Shown: positions 54,653 to 64,000 of the stretch, piece after piece | Layout: each line of letters begins with the position of its first letter | Numbering within the stretch: position 1 is the stretch's first letter | Assembly (NCBI RefSeq): GCF_019331675.1 | Contig: NZ_JAHBBJ010000007.1 | Coordinates: forward strand, 83,745-147,744 | Direction of reading: 5' to 3' | Length of the DNA stretch: 64,000 nucleotides | Source of the DNA: Bifidobacterium miconisargentati | GTDB taxonomy: Bacteria; Actinomycetota; Actinomycetes; Actinomycetales; Bifidobacteriaceae | Notes under the pieces: model-generated | What the model saw: the letters and a program-made list of their open reading frames with translations, nothing else | Told to the model about the DNA's origin: nothing | The model's database searches: none | Program-made: the position numbers and the translations under genes

Positions 54653-55234
54653 TCACGCGGGCATGGAGACCAACGAGCTGGTGGGCACGCCGCCGAGCTT
54701 GTCGATGCCGTCGAGTCCTTCGAGGCGCATCACGAAGCTGAAGCCGGCCACCTTGCCGCCGGCCTTTTCGATGAGATCCGCGCCGGCCTTGGCGGTGCCG
54801 CCGGTGGCGATCAGGTCGTCCACGATGAGCACACGCTCGCCGTGTGCCACGGCTTCGGTCTCAATCTCCACGCTGGCGGTGCCGTATTCGAGGTCATAGG
54901 ATTCGCCGATGGTCTCGGGCGGCAGCTTGCCGGCCTTGCGGATGGCGATGAAGCCCTTGCCTAGGTGGGAGGCCAGCGTGGGGCCGAACAGGAATCCGCG
55001 GGATTCCAGGCCGGCAACGGCATCGAACTCGTCAGGCGCGACCGGCAGCGCCTCCTCAAGCGCCTTGAGCAGGATCCTCAGGCCCTTCGGGTCGGCGAGC
55101 ACCGGCATGAAGTCGCGGAAGATGATGCCTTCCTTGGGGAATCCGGGCACGGATCGGATCAGGGACACCATGTATTCGGCGTCCTCCTGTCCGACCTTGC
55201 CCAATGCCTCGATGGTGATATCCGACTGTGCCAT
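54653..55234 (-). CDS. apt: Adenine phosphoribosyltransferase
   Basis: A 193-aa PRT fold. IRSVPGFPKEGIIFRDFMPV is the N-terminal hood, GLESRGFLFGP the adenine-binding region, GKLPPETIGESYDLEYG the flexible loop, and VLIVDDLIATGGTAKAG the PRPP loop. It salvages adenine to AMP. GGGGCGAGCAT precedes the ATG. It lies downstream of yajC on the same strand with 87 nt between. Confidence 0.96.
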   Translation of the reverse strand: MAQSDITIEALGKVGQEDAEYMVSLIRSVPGFPKEGIIFRDFMPVLADPKGLRILLKALEEALPVAPDEFDAVAGLESRGFLFGPTLASHLGKGFIAIRKAGKLPPETIGESYDLEYGTASVEIETEAVAHGERVLIVDDLIATGGTAKAGADLIEKAGGKVAGFSFVMRLEGLDGIDKLGGVPTSSLVSMPA

Positions 55235-55321
55235 ATGCTCGCCCCTTGATGACTTGTTGGTTGACGGTGTTGACGATGATGGGAACGTCCCGCGTGCGTG
55301 GAAGCCCCGCGGTACGAAAGC

Positions 55322-55783
55322 TTACTTCGCTTCGGTTTCGCCGTTCTGCTTGGTCTCGGCGTCGTTCGCCTCGGTGGTTTCGACGGCGGCGTCGACCGGC
55401 ACCTGGCCGGCCTCGTCCGCGGCCGGGGCTTCCTGGTCCTCGGACAGCGGGTTGCCGTTCTCGTCCACCTCGTCGTCGGAGACGTAGGCCGGGCGGGTGT
55501 ACTCGCGGGCGATGGCGTTGAAGCCGAAGCGCAGCTTGGAGCCTTCAGAATCGATGACGATCTCCTCGTACTGCTCATCGACCTCCACGACCTTGCCGAT
55601 CACCTGGCCGATGGTGATGACCTCGGTGCCGGGCTGCAGATTGCGACGGAAGTCCTGACGCTCCTGCTGCTGCTGCTTGGACTTCTTGGACTGCCACCAC
55701 ATCATGCCGCCGATGACCACGACCATGACGATGAGCATAATATACGAAGAATCCACGGAAAACTCCTTCAGATCAACGGTCAC
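55322..55783 (-). CDS. yajC: Preprotein translocase subunit YajC
   Basis: A 153-aa protein with one helix near the N-terminus (about residues 12-30; YIMLIVMVVVIGGMMWWQS) and a cytoplasmic domain containing QPGTEVITIGQVIGKVVEVD and SKLRFGFNAIAREYT. The C-terminus is an acidic, low-complexity extension of about 55 residues beyond the usual YajC end. YajC binds SecDF in the Sec translocon. Here it follows ruvCAB and precedes apt; secD is not in the window. Confidence 0.92.
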   Translation of the reverse strand: MTVDLKEFSVDSSYIMLIVMVVVIGGMMWWQSKKSKQQQQERQDFRRNLQPGTEVITIGQVIGKVVEVDEQYEEIVIDSEGSKLRFGFNAIAREYTRPAYVSDDEVDENGNPLSEDQEAPAADEAGQVPVDAAVETTEANDAETKQNGETEAK

Positions 55784-55828
55784 GGCCGGTTATTGACACA
55801 TGACCGGATTGTGCAAACAGGCAAAAGT

Positions 55829-56893
55829 CTAGAAGAGCTTGCTGACATCATCGTTGGGCGTAAGGCCCAGATGCTGCCATGCCTTCTCGGTGGCTACGCG
55901 GCCCTTCGGCGTGCGGACCAGAAAGCCCTCACGCACCAGATACGGCTCGCAGACGGTCTCCACGGTCTCGGATTCCTCGCCCACCATGGCGGCGAGGTTG
56001 TTGAGGCCCACGGGTCCGCCATTGAAGTTGCGCACGATGGCGTTGAGCACGGCGATGTCCAAGCGGTCGAGTCCCTCCGAGTCGATCTGGTAGAGCGCCA
56101 GCGCCTCCTTGACATCCTCCGGACGAACCACGATGAGGTCATGGACGATGGCCCAGTCACGCACGCGGCGCAGCAGACGATTGGCGATACGCGGCGTGCC
56201 GCGGGAGCGCAGGGCGAGCTCATGCGCGGAGCCTTCATCCAGGTTCACGCCCAGCACGTTAGCCGACCGCTCGATGAGCTTCTCCAATTCCTCGTGCGGA
56301 TAGAAGTCGAGATGCGCGGTGAAGCCGAAACGCGCGCGCAGTGGGCTCGGCAGCATGCCCTCGCGCGTGGTGGCGCCGATCACGGTGAATCGCGGCAGGG
56401 TCAGCGGTATGGAGCTCGCGCCCGGTCCCTTGCCTACCATGACGTCCACGCGGAAGTCCTCCATGGCGATGTAGAGCAGTTCCTCGGCGGCTCTCGGCAG
56501 TCGGTGGATCTCGTCGATGAACAGCACCTCGCCGGTGTCCAGCGAGCTCAGGATCGAGGCGAGGTCGCCGGCATGCTGCACGGCCGGGCCGGAGGTGACG
56601 CGGATCGGCACCTCGAGCTCGTTGGCCACGATCATGGCCAACGTGGTTTTGCCCAGGCCCGGAGGACCGGCGAGCAGGATATGGTCGGGCGGCACGTCGC
56701 GTTTGCGGGCGGCGTCGAGGAAGAGCTGGAGCTGTGCCTTGAGCCGGGGCTGGCCGATGAATCCGTCCAGCACATGCGGGCGGAGCTCCTCGTCACTGAC
56801 CGGCTCGTTGCCGATCGGCTGGGAGGAGACCATGCGCAGCGATTCCTCGTTGGCACCGGTGTTGGAAGTGCCGTAGTTCATGTCGTCGCTCAT
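55829..56893 (-). CDS. ruvB: Holliday junction branch migration DNA helicase RuvB
   Basis: A 354-aa AAA+ ATPase. [20 protein letters not shown] is the N-terminal region, [16 protein letters not shown]alker [19 protein letters not shown]alker B, and [19 protein letters not shown] sensor I with the arginine finger. The winged-helix domain ends [20 protein letters not shown]. The start overlaps the ruvA stop by 1 nt. RuvB motors drive Holliday junction migration with RuvA. Confidence 0.98.
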   Translation of the reverse strand: MSDDMNYGTSNTGANEESLRMVSSQPIGNEPVSDEELRPHVLDGFIGQPRLKAQLQLFLDAARKRDVPPDHILLAGPPGLGKTTLAMIVANELEVPIRVTSGPAVQHAGDLASILSSLDTGEVLFIDEIHRLPRAAEELLYIAMEDFRVDVMVGKGPGASSIPLTLPRFTVIGATTREGMLPSPLRARFGFTAHLDFYPHEELEKLIERSANVLGVNLDEGSAHELALRSRGTPRIANRLLRRVRDWAIVHDLIVVRPEDVKEALALYQIDSEGLDRLDIAVLNAIVRNFNGGPVGLNNLAAMVGEESETVETVCEPYLVREGFLVRTPKGRVATEKAWQHLGLTPNDDVSKLF

Positions 56894-57522
56894 CAGCGGC
56901 CCCTATCCATGAGCGCCAGGGCGAAGCGCAGCACGCGCGGCACGTCGTCCGCCGCCAGCGGAGTGGTGATGTCGTTGTCGTTGATCGCCTCGGTGACGGC
57001 CTGTTGGGCGTCCTGCTGCCGCCAGCCGAGCGAGATGAGTCCCTCGATGACCTGTTCCATGCCGGTATCCACGGGGGACTTGACCGAAGCCGGACCGGAG
57101 GCCGAAGCGCCTTCGATCTGGCTCAGGTCGATGGAGCCCTTGAGTTCGAGGATGATCTTTTGCGCGCCCTTCTTGCCCAGACCGGGCGCCTTGGCCAGTG
57201 CCGTGGCGTCGTTGTCCGCGATGGCATGCGCCAACTGGATCGGTGTCAAGGTGGACAGCAGCGACTGGGCCACCTTCGGCCCGATGCCGGACACCTTGAT
57301 GAGTTGCAGGAAGGTCTTCTTGGCATCCCGGTCCAGGAATCCGTGCAGGGTGACGGCGTCCTGCGAGATGTTCATGTACGTGTAGACGCGGGTCTCCTGT
57401 CCGGCGCGCAGCCGCCCCAGGTCGGTGGAGGACATGCGGACCTCGTATCCCACTCCCCCGACGTCGATCAATGCGGTATCGGCCTCAACCGATTCGACCC
57501 GCCCGGACAGCATGCCGATCAT
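56893..57522 (-). CDS. ruvA: Holliday junction branch migration protein RuvA
   Basis: A 209-aa protein with an N-terminal OB fold ([20 protein letters not shown]), tandem helix-hairpin-helix motifs ([19 protein letters not shown] and [18 protein letters not shown]) and a C-terminal RuvB-binding domain ([20 protein letters not shown]). AAGGAG six nt upstream fixes the start at 57522. It is followed by ruvB with 1-nt overlap and preceded by ruvC after 91 nt. Confidence 0.97.
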   Translation of the reverse strand: MIGMLSGRVESVEADTALIDVGGVGYEVRMSSTDLGRLRAGQETRVYTYMNISQDAVTLHGFLDRDAKKTFLQLIKVSGIGPKVAQSLLSTLTPIQLAHAIADNDATALAKAPGLGKKGAQKIILELKGSIDLSQIEGASASGPASVKSPVDTGMEQVIEGLISLGWRQQDAQQAVTEAINDNDITTPLAADDVPRVLRFALALMDRGR

Positions 57523-57613
57523 CGCCCACTCCTTGCGCAAATCCCCCGGATGCCGGGCGATCCCGCAGCAGCAGCACCCGCACACCCATAATCGAACAAC
57601 TGTTCGAAGTATA

Positions 57614-58198
57614 CTACATACCGCGGTCGTGGTTGATGCGGCGACGTGTCGTATGCTGCGCGGCCTCGGCCCATTGGCGCTGCGCGGGCGTCAGATGCTG
57701 CTCGCGTTCGCCGCCCTGCAGCGCTCCCGCAGGGCGCAGGGCATGGCAGATGGCCAAGGCCAGCGCATCGGCCGCATCGGCGGGGGTCGGCATTTTGGTG
57801 AGGTTCAGGATGCGCGTGACCATGCGTTCGACCTGAATCTTCTGGGCCTGCCCGTTGCCGGTGATGGCGAGCTTGGCCTCGGTAGGCGTATGCAGGGCCA
57901 CCGGGATGTTGCGTTGCGCGGCGGCCAGCATGGCCAGTCCCGCGGCCTGGGCGGTACCCAGCACGGTGTTGCGGTTGGATTGGGCAAACACACGTTCGAT
58001 GGACACGCTGTCCGGCGCGAACCGGTCCATCTTCTCCGCCAGGCCGTTGTAGATGGCCAGCAGACGCAGGTCCTGCGAGATGTCGGGCGAGGAACGCACC
58101 ACATCCACGTGAATAAACGAAAGCCGGCGATGTTCGCCGGCTTCGATCACGCCGACCCCGCAGCGCGTGAGCCCGGGGTCGACGCCAAGGATGATCAC
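57614..58198 (-). CDS. ruvC: Crossover junction endodeoxyribonuclease RuvC
   Basis: A 194-aa RNase H-fold resolvase. [16 protein letters not shown] has the first catalytic Asp, [20 protein letters not shown] carries the catalytic Glu and DNA-contact region, and [11 protein letters not shown] the last catalytic Asp. The start is GTG, with GAGGAG located in the end of yebC 6 nt away. It cuts Holliday junctions with RuvAB. Confidence 0.96.
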   Translation of the reverse strand: MIILGVDPGLTRCGVGVIEAGEHRRLSFIHVDVVRSSPDISQDLRLLAIYNGLAEKMDRFAPDSVSIERVFAQSNRNTVLGTAQAAGLAMLAAAQRNIPVALHTPTEAKLAITGNGQAQKIQVERMVTRILNLTKMPTPADAADALALAICHALRPAGALQGGEREQHLTPAQRQWAEAAQHTTRRRINHDRGM

Positions 58199-58204
58199 TG
58201 GGGA

Positions 58205-58960
58205 TTACTCCTCGTCGAGCTGGGCCATGACCTCGTCGGAGGCGGTCCAGTTGGAGTAGATGTTCTGCACATCGTCCAGGTCATCGAGCTTGTCGATGAG
58301 GTTTGACACCTTGCGGGCGTCCTCGAGGCCGAGCTCGACCTCGTTCTTCGGCTGCATGACCTGGTCGGCGGAATCGTAGTCGAAGCCGGCATCCTGCAGG
58401 GCCTTGCGCACAGTGAACAGGTCGGACGGGCCGGTGATGACGGTGAAGACCTCACCATCGTCAGTCACATCCTCGGCACCGGCCTCGGCGGCGGTCTCGA
58501 AGAGCTTGTCGAAGTCCACGCCTTCGGACGGGACCACGATCTGGCCCTTGCGCTCGAAGTTGAAGGACACCGAACCGGAGGTGGCCAGGGAGCCGTTGCC
58601 CTTGGTCAGGGTGGAGCGCACTTCGGCGGCGGCGCGGTTGCGGTTGTCGGTCAGGCACTCGATGATGAGGCCCACGCCGGCGGGGGCGTAGCCCTCGTAG
58701 ACGATGTCCTCGTAGTTGGCGGCGCCGTCCTCGTCACCGGCACCGCGCTTGACGGCGCGGGCGATGTTGTCGGCCGGCATGGAGGCCTTCTTGGCCTTGT
58801 AGATGGCGTCGTACAGGGACGGGTTGCCGTCCGGGTCACCGCCGCCCAGACGGGCCGCGATCTCGATGTTCTTGATGAGCTTGGCGAAGAGCTTGCCGCG
58901 CTTGGCGTCGATGGCGGCCTTCTTGTGCTTGGTGGTCGCCCACTTGGAATGACCTGACAT
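58205..58960 (-). CDS. YebC/PmpR family protein
   Basis: A 251-aa protein of the YebC/TACO1 family. The N-terminal [20 protein letters not shown] is diagnostic, followed by [40 protein letters not shown] and [20 protein letters not shown] segments. Members act as transcriptional regulators or ribosome-associated translation factors that help proline-rich sequences. CTAGGAGCATTA precedes the ATG. It is the first gene of the yebC-ruvC-ruvA-ruvB run. Confidence 0.95.
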   Translation of the reverse strand: MSGHSKWATTKHKKAAIDAKRGKLFAKLIKNIEIAARLGGGDPDGNPSLYDAIYKAKKASMPADNIARAVKRGAGDEDGAANYEDIVYEGYAPAGVGLIIECLTDNRNRAAAEVRSTLTKGNGSLATSGSVSFNFERKGQIVVPSEGVDFDKLFETAAEAGAEDVTDDGEVFTVITGPSDLFTVRKALQDAGFDYDSADQVMQPKNEVELGLEDARKVSNLIDKLDDLDDVQNIYSNWTASDEVMAQLDEE

Positions 58961-59093
58961 TAATGCTCCTAGCGATTAAACGAATGATGTCAAACGGAAT
59001 GATTGTAGGCCGGTAATCAGACATAAGCGGTATCGACGTCTCCCCACCCGCGCGAATGCGGGTGTGAACGAGGCCGGAACCGCCCGTGGCCGA

Positions 59094-59681
59094 TCAGGCC
59101 AGCGGAAGGTTGAGTCCGGGCGCGAGGCGTTCGAAGGCGGCGGCGTATGCGGCACGCTGGTCTTCGAGCAGGATCGGCATGGTGCGCGTCTGGGCCACGA
59201 TGGGCATGAAGTTCGCGTCGCCGTTCCACCGGGGCACGACGTGCTGGTGCAGGTGCGCGGCCACGCCGGCGCCCGCAACCTCGCCCTGGTTGATGCCGAT
59301 GTTGTAGCCGTCCGGATGCGAGACGGATTCCATCACCTTCATGGCGAGGGTGGTGGCCTTCTCGAACTCGAACAGTTCGGCGTCGTCCAGTTCGGTGATG
59401 AACCCCACATGACGGTACGGGCAGATCATGAGATGGCCCACGTTGTAGGGATACAGGTTCATGATGGCGAACACGTGCGTGCCGCGCCAGGCGATCAGAC
59501 CGTCCTCGTCGGACTTCTTCGGGCCCGCGCAGAACGGGCACTCCTTGGTCTTCGGCTTGGTGGGCCTGTCCTCGCTGTTGCGCAGCACGTAGGTCATGCG
59601 CTGCGGGGTCCACAGGCGTTCGACCGTATCCTCCTGGGGAGGGAAATCGGCCGGGTCGTCGACACGCACTTGTTCGGTCAT
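59094..59681 (-). CDS. HIT domain protein, Ap4A phosphorylase-like (Rv2613c-type)
   Basis: A 195-aa HIT-superfamily protein. CPFCAGPKKSDEDGLIAWRG has the zinc-like cysteine pair, NLYPYNVGHLMICPYRHVGF is the helix before the active site, and AHLHQHVVPRWNGDANFMP gives the H-x-H-x-H triad. The last motif and length match the actinobacterial Ap4A phosphorylase Rv2613c, which also lies next to thrS. It is probably co-transcribed after thrS. The REP-like hairpin sits between them. Confidence 0.9.
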   Translation of the reverse strand: MTEQVRVDDPADFPPQEDTVERLWTPQRMTYVLRNSEDRPTKPKTKECPFCAGPKKSDEDGLIAWRGTHVFAIMNLYPYNVGHLMICPYRHVGFITELDDAELFEFEKATTLAMKVMESVSHPDGYNIGINQGEVAGAGVAAHLHQHVVPRWNGDANFMPIVAQTRTMPILLEDQRAAYAAAFERLAPGLNLPLA

Positions 59682-59711
59682 CGGTATGCTCTCAACCTTC
59701 GGGGTATCGGG

Positions 59712-59735
59712 GGCTCCCCTCGTCTGAGGGGAGCC
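59712..59735. repeat. Perfect REP-like hairpin downstream of thrS
   Basis: GGCTCCCCTC-GTCT-GAGGGGAGCC is a perfect 10-bp stem with a 4-nt loop, the core of the REP-like family. It lies between the thrS stop and the HIT gene and may tune transcription between them. Confidence 0.8.
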
Positions 59736-59750
59736 GGGTGAGGAAATGAC

Positions 59751-61784
59751 TCAGTCCTCGGTGGCGGCCTTGAAGTCGTCGACGGAATTGACCTGGACGC
59801 GCTTCTTGATCACGGTGAGGATCTTGGCGCGGGCCTCGTCCACCGGCACGCCGTTGAGCTGGCTGCCGTCGCGGAAGCGGAAGCTGACCGCGTTGTTGTT
59901 CATGTCCTCCTCGCCGACGATGAGGATGAACGGCGCCTTGGACTTGGAGGCGTTGCGGATCTTCTTGCCGAAGCGGTCGTCGGAGGAGTCGATCTCGCAG
60001 CGGACCATCTCGTCCTCCAGGGACTTGACGAATTCCTCCAGGTGCGGGGCGAACTCGTCGGCCACCGGCACGCCGAGCACCTGCACCGGAGCGAGCCACG
60101 CCGGGAACGCGCCGGCGTAGTGCTCCAGCAGCACGGCGAAGAAGCGCTCGATGGAACCGAACAGAGCGCGGTGAATCATCACCGGGCGCTGGTGGGTGCC
60201 GTCCTTCGCGATGTACTCGAGCTGGAAGCGCTCGGGCAGGTTGAAATCGAGCTGGATGGTCGAGACCTGCCAGGTGCGGCCGATGGCGTCGCGGGCCTGC
60301 ACGGAGATCTTCGGACCGTAGAAGGCGGCGCCGCCCGGATCGGCAACGAGGCTCAGGTGGGAGGCCTCGGCGACCTCGCGCAGCGTGTTGGTGGCCTCCT
60401 CCCAGATCTCGTCGGAGCCGACGTACTTGTGCTCGTCCTTGGTGGACAGCTCCAGGTAGAAGTCGGACAGGCCGAAGTCGCGCAGGACCTTGAGCACGAA
60501 GGTGAGCAGGTTGGTCAACTCGTCCTTCATCTGCTCGCGGGTGCAGTAGATGTGGGAATCGTCCTGAGTAAGGCCGCGCACGCGGGTCAGGCCGTGGACC
60601 TCGCCGGACTTCTCGTAGCGGTACACGGTGCCGAACTCGAAGAGACGCAGCGGCAGCTCACGGTAGGAGCGCTGGCGCGACTTGAAGATCAGGTTGTGCA
60701 TCGGGCAGTTCATCGGCTTGAGGTAGTAGTCGGCGCCCGGCTTGGTGATGTTGCCCTCGGCGTCCTTCTCCTCGTCCAGGTGCATCGGCGGGTACATGCC
60801 GTCCTTGTACCAGTGCAGGTGGCCGGAGGTCTCGTACAGGCCGCCCTTGGTGATGTGCGGCGTCTGCACGAAGCTGTAGTGGTACTTGCGGTGCATCTCG
60901 CGGGAGTAGTCCTCCATGGCGTTGATCACCGCGGCGCCCTTCGGGTGGAAGACAGCCAGACCGGGGCCGATCTCATCCGGGAAGGAGAACAGATCCATCT
61001 CGGCGCCGAGCTTGCGGTGGTCGCGCTTGGCGGCCTCCTCAAGACGGGTCTGGTAGGCCTTGAGGTCCTCCTTGGTGGCCCAGGCGGTGCCGTAGATGCG
61101 CTGCATGGTGGGGTTCTTCTCGGAACCGCGCCAGTAGGCGGCGGCGGAGCGCTCGATCTTGAAGGCCTTGATGAAGCGGGTGTTCGGCAGGTGCGGTCCG
61201 CGGCACAGGTCCTTCCAGACGGTGTTGCCGTCGCGATCCACGTTGTCGTAGAAGCTCAGTTCCTTCTCGGCGATCTCGGTGGCGGCGGCCGGGTCGAGGT
61301 GCGCCTCCTTGTCCTTGATAAGCTCGATCTTGAAAGGCTGGTCGGCCTCCTCGGCCAGAGCCTCATCCTCGGTCACCACGCGGCGGCGGAAGGACTGGGA
61401 GGACTTGACGATGCGCTGCATACGCTTCTCGATCTCCTTGAGATCGTCCGGCGTGAAGGGCTTGTCCACCTGGAAGTCGTAGTAGAAGCCGTCCTTGATC
61501 ACAGGGCCGACGCCCAGCTTGGCGTTCGGGTAGATTTCCTGCACGGCCTGGGCCATGACGTGCGTGGCCGAGTGGCGCATGATCGCGAGGCCGTCCTCGG
61601 AGTCGAGGGCGATCGGCATCACGGAGTCGCCGTCGGCAAGCGGCGTGTAGAGGTCACGGTTCTCACCGTTGATCTTGACGGCGATGATGTTCTTGTCATC
61701 CGCGAACAGCTCGACGCCGGTGGTGGTTGCTTCCACCTCCTTCGCTTCGCCGTTGACTGTAATGGAGATGGTAGCTTGCGCCAT
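59751..61784 (-). CDS. thrS: Threonyl-tRNA synthetase
   Basis: A 677-aa class II synthetase. The TGS domain (about 1-70), the N2 editing domain with [16 protein letters not shown], the catalytic motif 2 region with [13 protein letters not shown] (zinc Cys/His ligands) and [15 protein letters not shown], motif 3 with [16 protein letters not shown], and the C-terminal anticodon-binding domain ([19 protein letters not shown]) are all present. AAAGGACAAATC precedes the ATG. The gene ends upstream of the HIT gene, and the two are conserved neighbours in actinobacteria. Confidence 0.98.
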   Translation of the reverse strand: MAQATISITVNGEAKEVEATTTGVELFADDKNIIAVKINGENRDLYTPLADGDSVMPIALDSEDGLAIMRHSATHVMAQAVQEIYPNAKLGVGPVIKDGFYYDFQVDKPFTPDDLKEIEKRMQRIVKSSQSFRRRVVTEDEALAEEADQPFKIELIKDKEAHLDPAAATEIAEKELSFYDNVDRDGNTVWKDLCRGPHLPNTRFIKAFKIERSAAAYWRGSEKNPTMQRIYGTAWATKEDLKAYQTRLEEAAKRDHRKLGAEMDLFSFPDEIGPGLAVFHPKGAAVINAMEDYSREMHRKYHYSFVQTPHITKGGLYETSGHLHWYKDGMYPPMHLDEEKDAEGNITKPGADYYLKPMNCPMHNLIFKSRQRSYRELPLRLFEFGTVYRYEKSGEVHGLTRVRGLTQDDSHIYCTREQMKDELTNLLTFVLKVLRDFGLSDFYLELSTKDEHKYVGSDEIWEEATNTLREVAEASHLSLVADPGGAAFYGPKISVQARDAIGRTWQVSTIQLDFNLPERFQLEYIAKDGTHQRPVMIHRALFGSIERFFAVLLEHYAGAFPAWLAPVQVLGVPVADEFAPHLEEFVKSLEDEMVRCEIDSSDDRFGKKIRNASKSKAPFILIVGEEDMNNNAVSFRFRDGSQLNGVPVDEARAKILTVIKKRVQVNSVDDFKAATED

Positions 61785-61910
61785 GATTTGTCCTTTGCTA
61801 TCGGGGTCCGCGTTACTAATGTGCAGGCCTGGACTGGTTAATCAACATGCGACACGATAGGAACGGCTCACGACATTCGCCATGAGCCGTGTACCCATGT
61901 GCCTGGCGGT

Positions 61911-62678
61911 TCAGGGCATCAGCCCGAAAGCCAGGGGAATGCACACGCCCAAAGCGGAGCCGATTAACGGACCGACGAACGGCACCCAAGCATAGCCCCA
62001 ATCGGCATCGCCTTTCCCGGCAATAGGGAGCAACTGATATGCGAGTCTCGGGCAGAAATCTCGCGCCGGGTTCAGCGCCGCCCCAGATATGCCTCCCAGA
62101 GCCATGGTCAGCACCGTGACGACCATCGCTATGGCGAGTGGCCCGACTTGTGTGGGCGTGCCGCCGTTGACCGTTATCCAGATGACCAGTATCGCCGTTC
62201 CGATCGATTCGGTAACGACGTTCCAAAGCGGTGATGCCACCGCCGGTTTGGTGCAGAACACGGTCAACGTGACATCAGGATTCGCCGGCTCGGCGAAGTG
62301 CCTGCGCATCGCCATGAATCCCACACAGGCTCCGACGAAGGCGCCAAGGAACTGCGCGGTCAAGTAAATGGCCACATTCCCCATCGTCACTGCGATGCCG
62401 CCATCGTGGACCGATATGCCGTTCAATGTCACGGAGGGATCGGACCAATGTTGGATCACGCGCGCCAAGGTGACGGCCGGGTTCAGATGGGCTCCGGTAG
62501 GCCAAGCCACATACACGCCAACGAACACGGCCAATCCCCAGCCGAGCGATACATTAATCCAGTCATTTCGGTATGCGCCGGTCTTGGGCAACGAGCGGCT
62601 GCCGCACACCATGACGCCGATGGCGATCATCATCACGGTTCCGAGGAATTCGGAACCGAACATCTCACCAACGCCCAT
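61911..62678 (-). CDS. Glycerol-facilitator-type MIP channel
   Basis: A 255-aa six-helix channel. NPA boxes are GAHLNPAVTLARV and ISGAALNPARDFCPRL. The NPARDF-x-PR form is typical of GlpF, where Asp replaces the Ser/Thr of water channels. An amphipathic start (MGVGEMFGSEFLGTVMMIAI) precedes helix 1. AAGGAG lies 9-10 nt upstream. It is followed downstream by no partner gene here; glpK is not in view. Confidence 0.92.
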   Translation of the reverse strand: MGVGEMFGSEFLGTVMMIAIGVMVCGSRSLPKTGAYRNDWINVSLGWGLAVFVGVYVAWPTGAHLNPAVTLARVIQHWSDPSVTLNGISVHDGGIAVTMGNVAIYLTAQFLGAFVGACVGFMAMRRHFAEPANPDVTLTVFCTKPAVASPLWNVVTESIGTAILVIWITVNGGTPTQVGPLAIAMVVTVLTMALGGISGAALNPARDFCPRLAYQLLPIAGKGDADWGYAWVPFVGPLIGSALGVCIPLAFGLMP

Positions 62679-62730
62679 TCAACTCAACTCCTTGCAACCT
62701 TGATATCGGAAACCATCATTGCCCCTGCGC

Positions 62731-63872
62731 TCAGTCAGCCGATGCCTGCGAGACGTTCGCATACTCAGCCAACACCCGTTCGCGCAGCCGACGACCCTGC
62801 GGCCCCATGAACGAAGTGATGCTATTGAGCGGGGCCGCTCTGAAGAAGATCCTGTTGACCTCATCCTGCGGGAACACGGTCACACCTGCAGCCTCGAATC
62901 GGGAGACCTGACGCATGAATACATCACGCCCGATGGGATCCTCCATCCATTCGCCCATGGTCGACATATCGCTCAACGGCATTGATTTGCCGTCGCCTTC
63001 GATGGAGATCGACGTCGATGCTACGACATCCCGCGACGAAAAGCCCAGTTCGATCCGGTATGCCCCCGCTTCCGCATGCCAATCCGCATGGCGTTCGGAC
63101 CAGTAGGAGAAATCACGTTCGCCTAGCTCGAAACGAACGGTCGTGCTCTCCCCCGGATCCAATTCGACCTTGGCGAACGCTTTAAGCTCATGAACCGGTC
63201 TTGCAGCCGCGGACTCGTGCCGTGGCGCTACATACAGCTGTATCGTCTGCGATCCCCTACGCTTGCCGGTATTGGTCACTGAAGCGCGAACCGTCGCCGA
63301 GGTTCTCCCAGTGACGTCGACCTGCATGTCCTCGACGGCGAATGTGGTGTAGCTGAGCCCGTATCCGAACGGATAGGCCACCGGCACATGCTGGGTATCA
63401 TAATGCCGATAACCCACGAATACGCCTTCACCATAATCAACATTGCCTTCGCTGCCTGGAAAGTTCATCATCGAAGGGTCGTTTTCGAGACTCATCGGAA
63501 TGGTCTGGGCCAAACGTCCCGTGGCATCGACGTCTCCATACAGCACATCGGCTGTCGCTCCGCCACCTGCCTGACCGAGAAGCCAGGACTCCAACAATCC
63601 ACTGATCTCGTCTTGCCAATCGGCGACGGATACGACCGAGCCATTGGACAACACGACCACGATATTCGGATTCACCTTGCGTACCGCATGCAATACGTCA
63701 ATCTGCTTGGAAGGCAAATCAAGTGTGGTGCGATCGTACCCCTCGGATTCCGCGAACTCAGGCAGGCCCAGGAACAACAGGACTTTGTCGGCCCCACGGG
63801 CAGCGTCCACCGCTTCCCGCGTCATCGATGGCTGCTGAGGGCCGTCATCGAGCGTGAACCCGGAAGCAAAAA
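62731..63872 (-). pseudogene. GH3 beta-glucosidase-like C-terminal fragment, truncated
   Basis: Visible residues begin with FASGFTLDDGP and run through the GH3 C-terminal sandwich domain (ADKVLLFLGLPEFAESEGYD, with the E-S/G-E-G-x-D motif; LPSKQIDVLHAVRKVNPNIV; YPFGYGLSYTTF) and the fibronectin-III-like domain (VTNTGKRRGSQTIQLYVAP), then an about 70-residue tail. The N-terminal TIM barrel with the catalytic nucleophile is absent, because non-GH3 sequence begins at about 63873. The frame remains open across the junction but with unrelated sequence. It could still continue past the window if the element is small. Confidence 0.75.
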
Positions 63873-63994
63873 CAGGCGCTTGTGTTGTTTTCGTGGGTGT
63901 GGGTTCGTCGTTGAGCCGTTGAGGGAGTAAGAGAAGAGCGCTTCCTGGGTAGGATGTTTTCGACCAAGATAAACAAGCAACCAGCAAGCGCCTG
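63873..63994. mobile_element. Possible 122-bp MITE-like element or IS end interrupting the GH3 gene
   Basis: CAGGCGCTTG at 63873-63882 and its complement CAAGCGCCTG at 63985-63994 bound a 122-bp segment that has no GH3 similarity. Sequences just inside the two ends are also loosely similar (TTG-rich). This is either a small inverted-repeat element or the end of an insertion sequence whose remainder lies outside the window. No transposase can be seen, and the family is not assigned. Confidence 0.4.
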
Positions 63995-64000
63995 ATGAAC

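Noticed and set aside
60042..61841. 599-codon frame antisense to thrS
   Set aside because: Mirror frame of a strongly codon-biased gene; Val/Leu/Gly/His/Glu-rich with no domains.

Overview
The window is a chromosomal segment of a high-GC Gram-positive bacterium and most likely a Bifidobacterium of the B. longum/B. breve group. This rests on recognised actinobacterial traits: RbpA, a PafB-PafC-type WYL fusion, a HelY/SKI2-like helicase, the DUF881/small-basic-protein/DUF881/FHA/MerR block, a fused cytidylate kinase-Der, a fused TrpC-TrpB and the purH/DUF3017/DUF6350/sucDC and thrS/HIT/yebC/ruvCAB/yajC neighbourhoods. The species was not confirmed by any search.

Region 1 (1-6.6 kb) is accessory. 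It holds a YafQ/RelB-type toxin-antitoxin pair cut by the left edge, a DUF2142 membrane protein, a GNAT/ASCH pair, and a GT2/GT39 glycosyltransferase pair. The second glycosyltransferase is interrupted by an in-frame TGA.

Region 2 (6.6-18.1 kb) is the most unusual part. A NarL-type histidine kinase and response regulator (10.6-12.5 kb) lie among five copies of one palindromic element, TGTCATGC-N4-GCWTGACA. Each copy is followed exactly 5 nt later by a TTG that starts a plausible -35 box. The copies precede (1) a bacteriocin-associated FtsX-like permease with its ATPase, (2) a 77-aa two-helix membrane protein, (3) an ATPase plus two permeases, (4) a single-pass and a three-helix membrane protein, and (5) a four-helix membrane protein. 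The block also carries a deleted response-regulator copy and a deleted copy of the glycosyltransferase locus, so it seems to have grown by segmental duplication. I read it as a local two-component regulon for peptide/antimicrobial export, immunity or envelope stress. An HTH/PIN toxin-antitoxin module and a DUF4160 gene with a nonsense codon lie inside it.

Region 3 (18-22 kb) holds DUF2316, an SRAP (YedK/HMCES) DNA-protein crosslink protein, a MATE exporter and an unrecognised membrane-anchored protein.

Region 4 (22-48 kb) is core genome: trpCB-trpA, lgt, rpe, hisE-hisG, a CDP-alcohol phosphatidyltransferase with the DUF881/FHA/MerR block, a HAD phosphatase, rbpA, helY-like, pafBC-like, UDP-glucose pyrophosphorylase, tRNA-Pro(GGG), a methyltransferase, a YbaK-type editing protein, cmk-der and rluB.

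Region 5 (48-64 kb) holds an aquaporin overlapping a convergent DUF3017 gene, purH, a DUF6350 protein, sucD-sucC, apt, yajC, ruvB-ruvA-ruvC, yebC, a HIT protein, thrS, a glycerol-facilitator-type MIP channel, and a GH3 glycosidase missing its catalytic N-terminal domain at the right edge.

REP-like hairpins built around AGCTCCCCT/AGGGGAGC recur in at least six intergenic spots. Several other intergenic regions hold long perfect or near-perfect inverted repeats that the genes do not explain.
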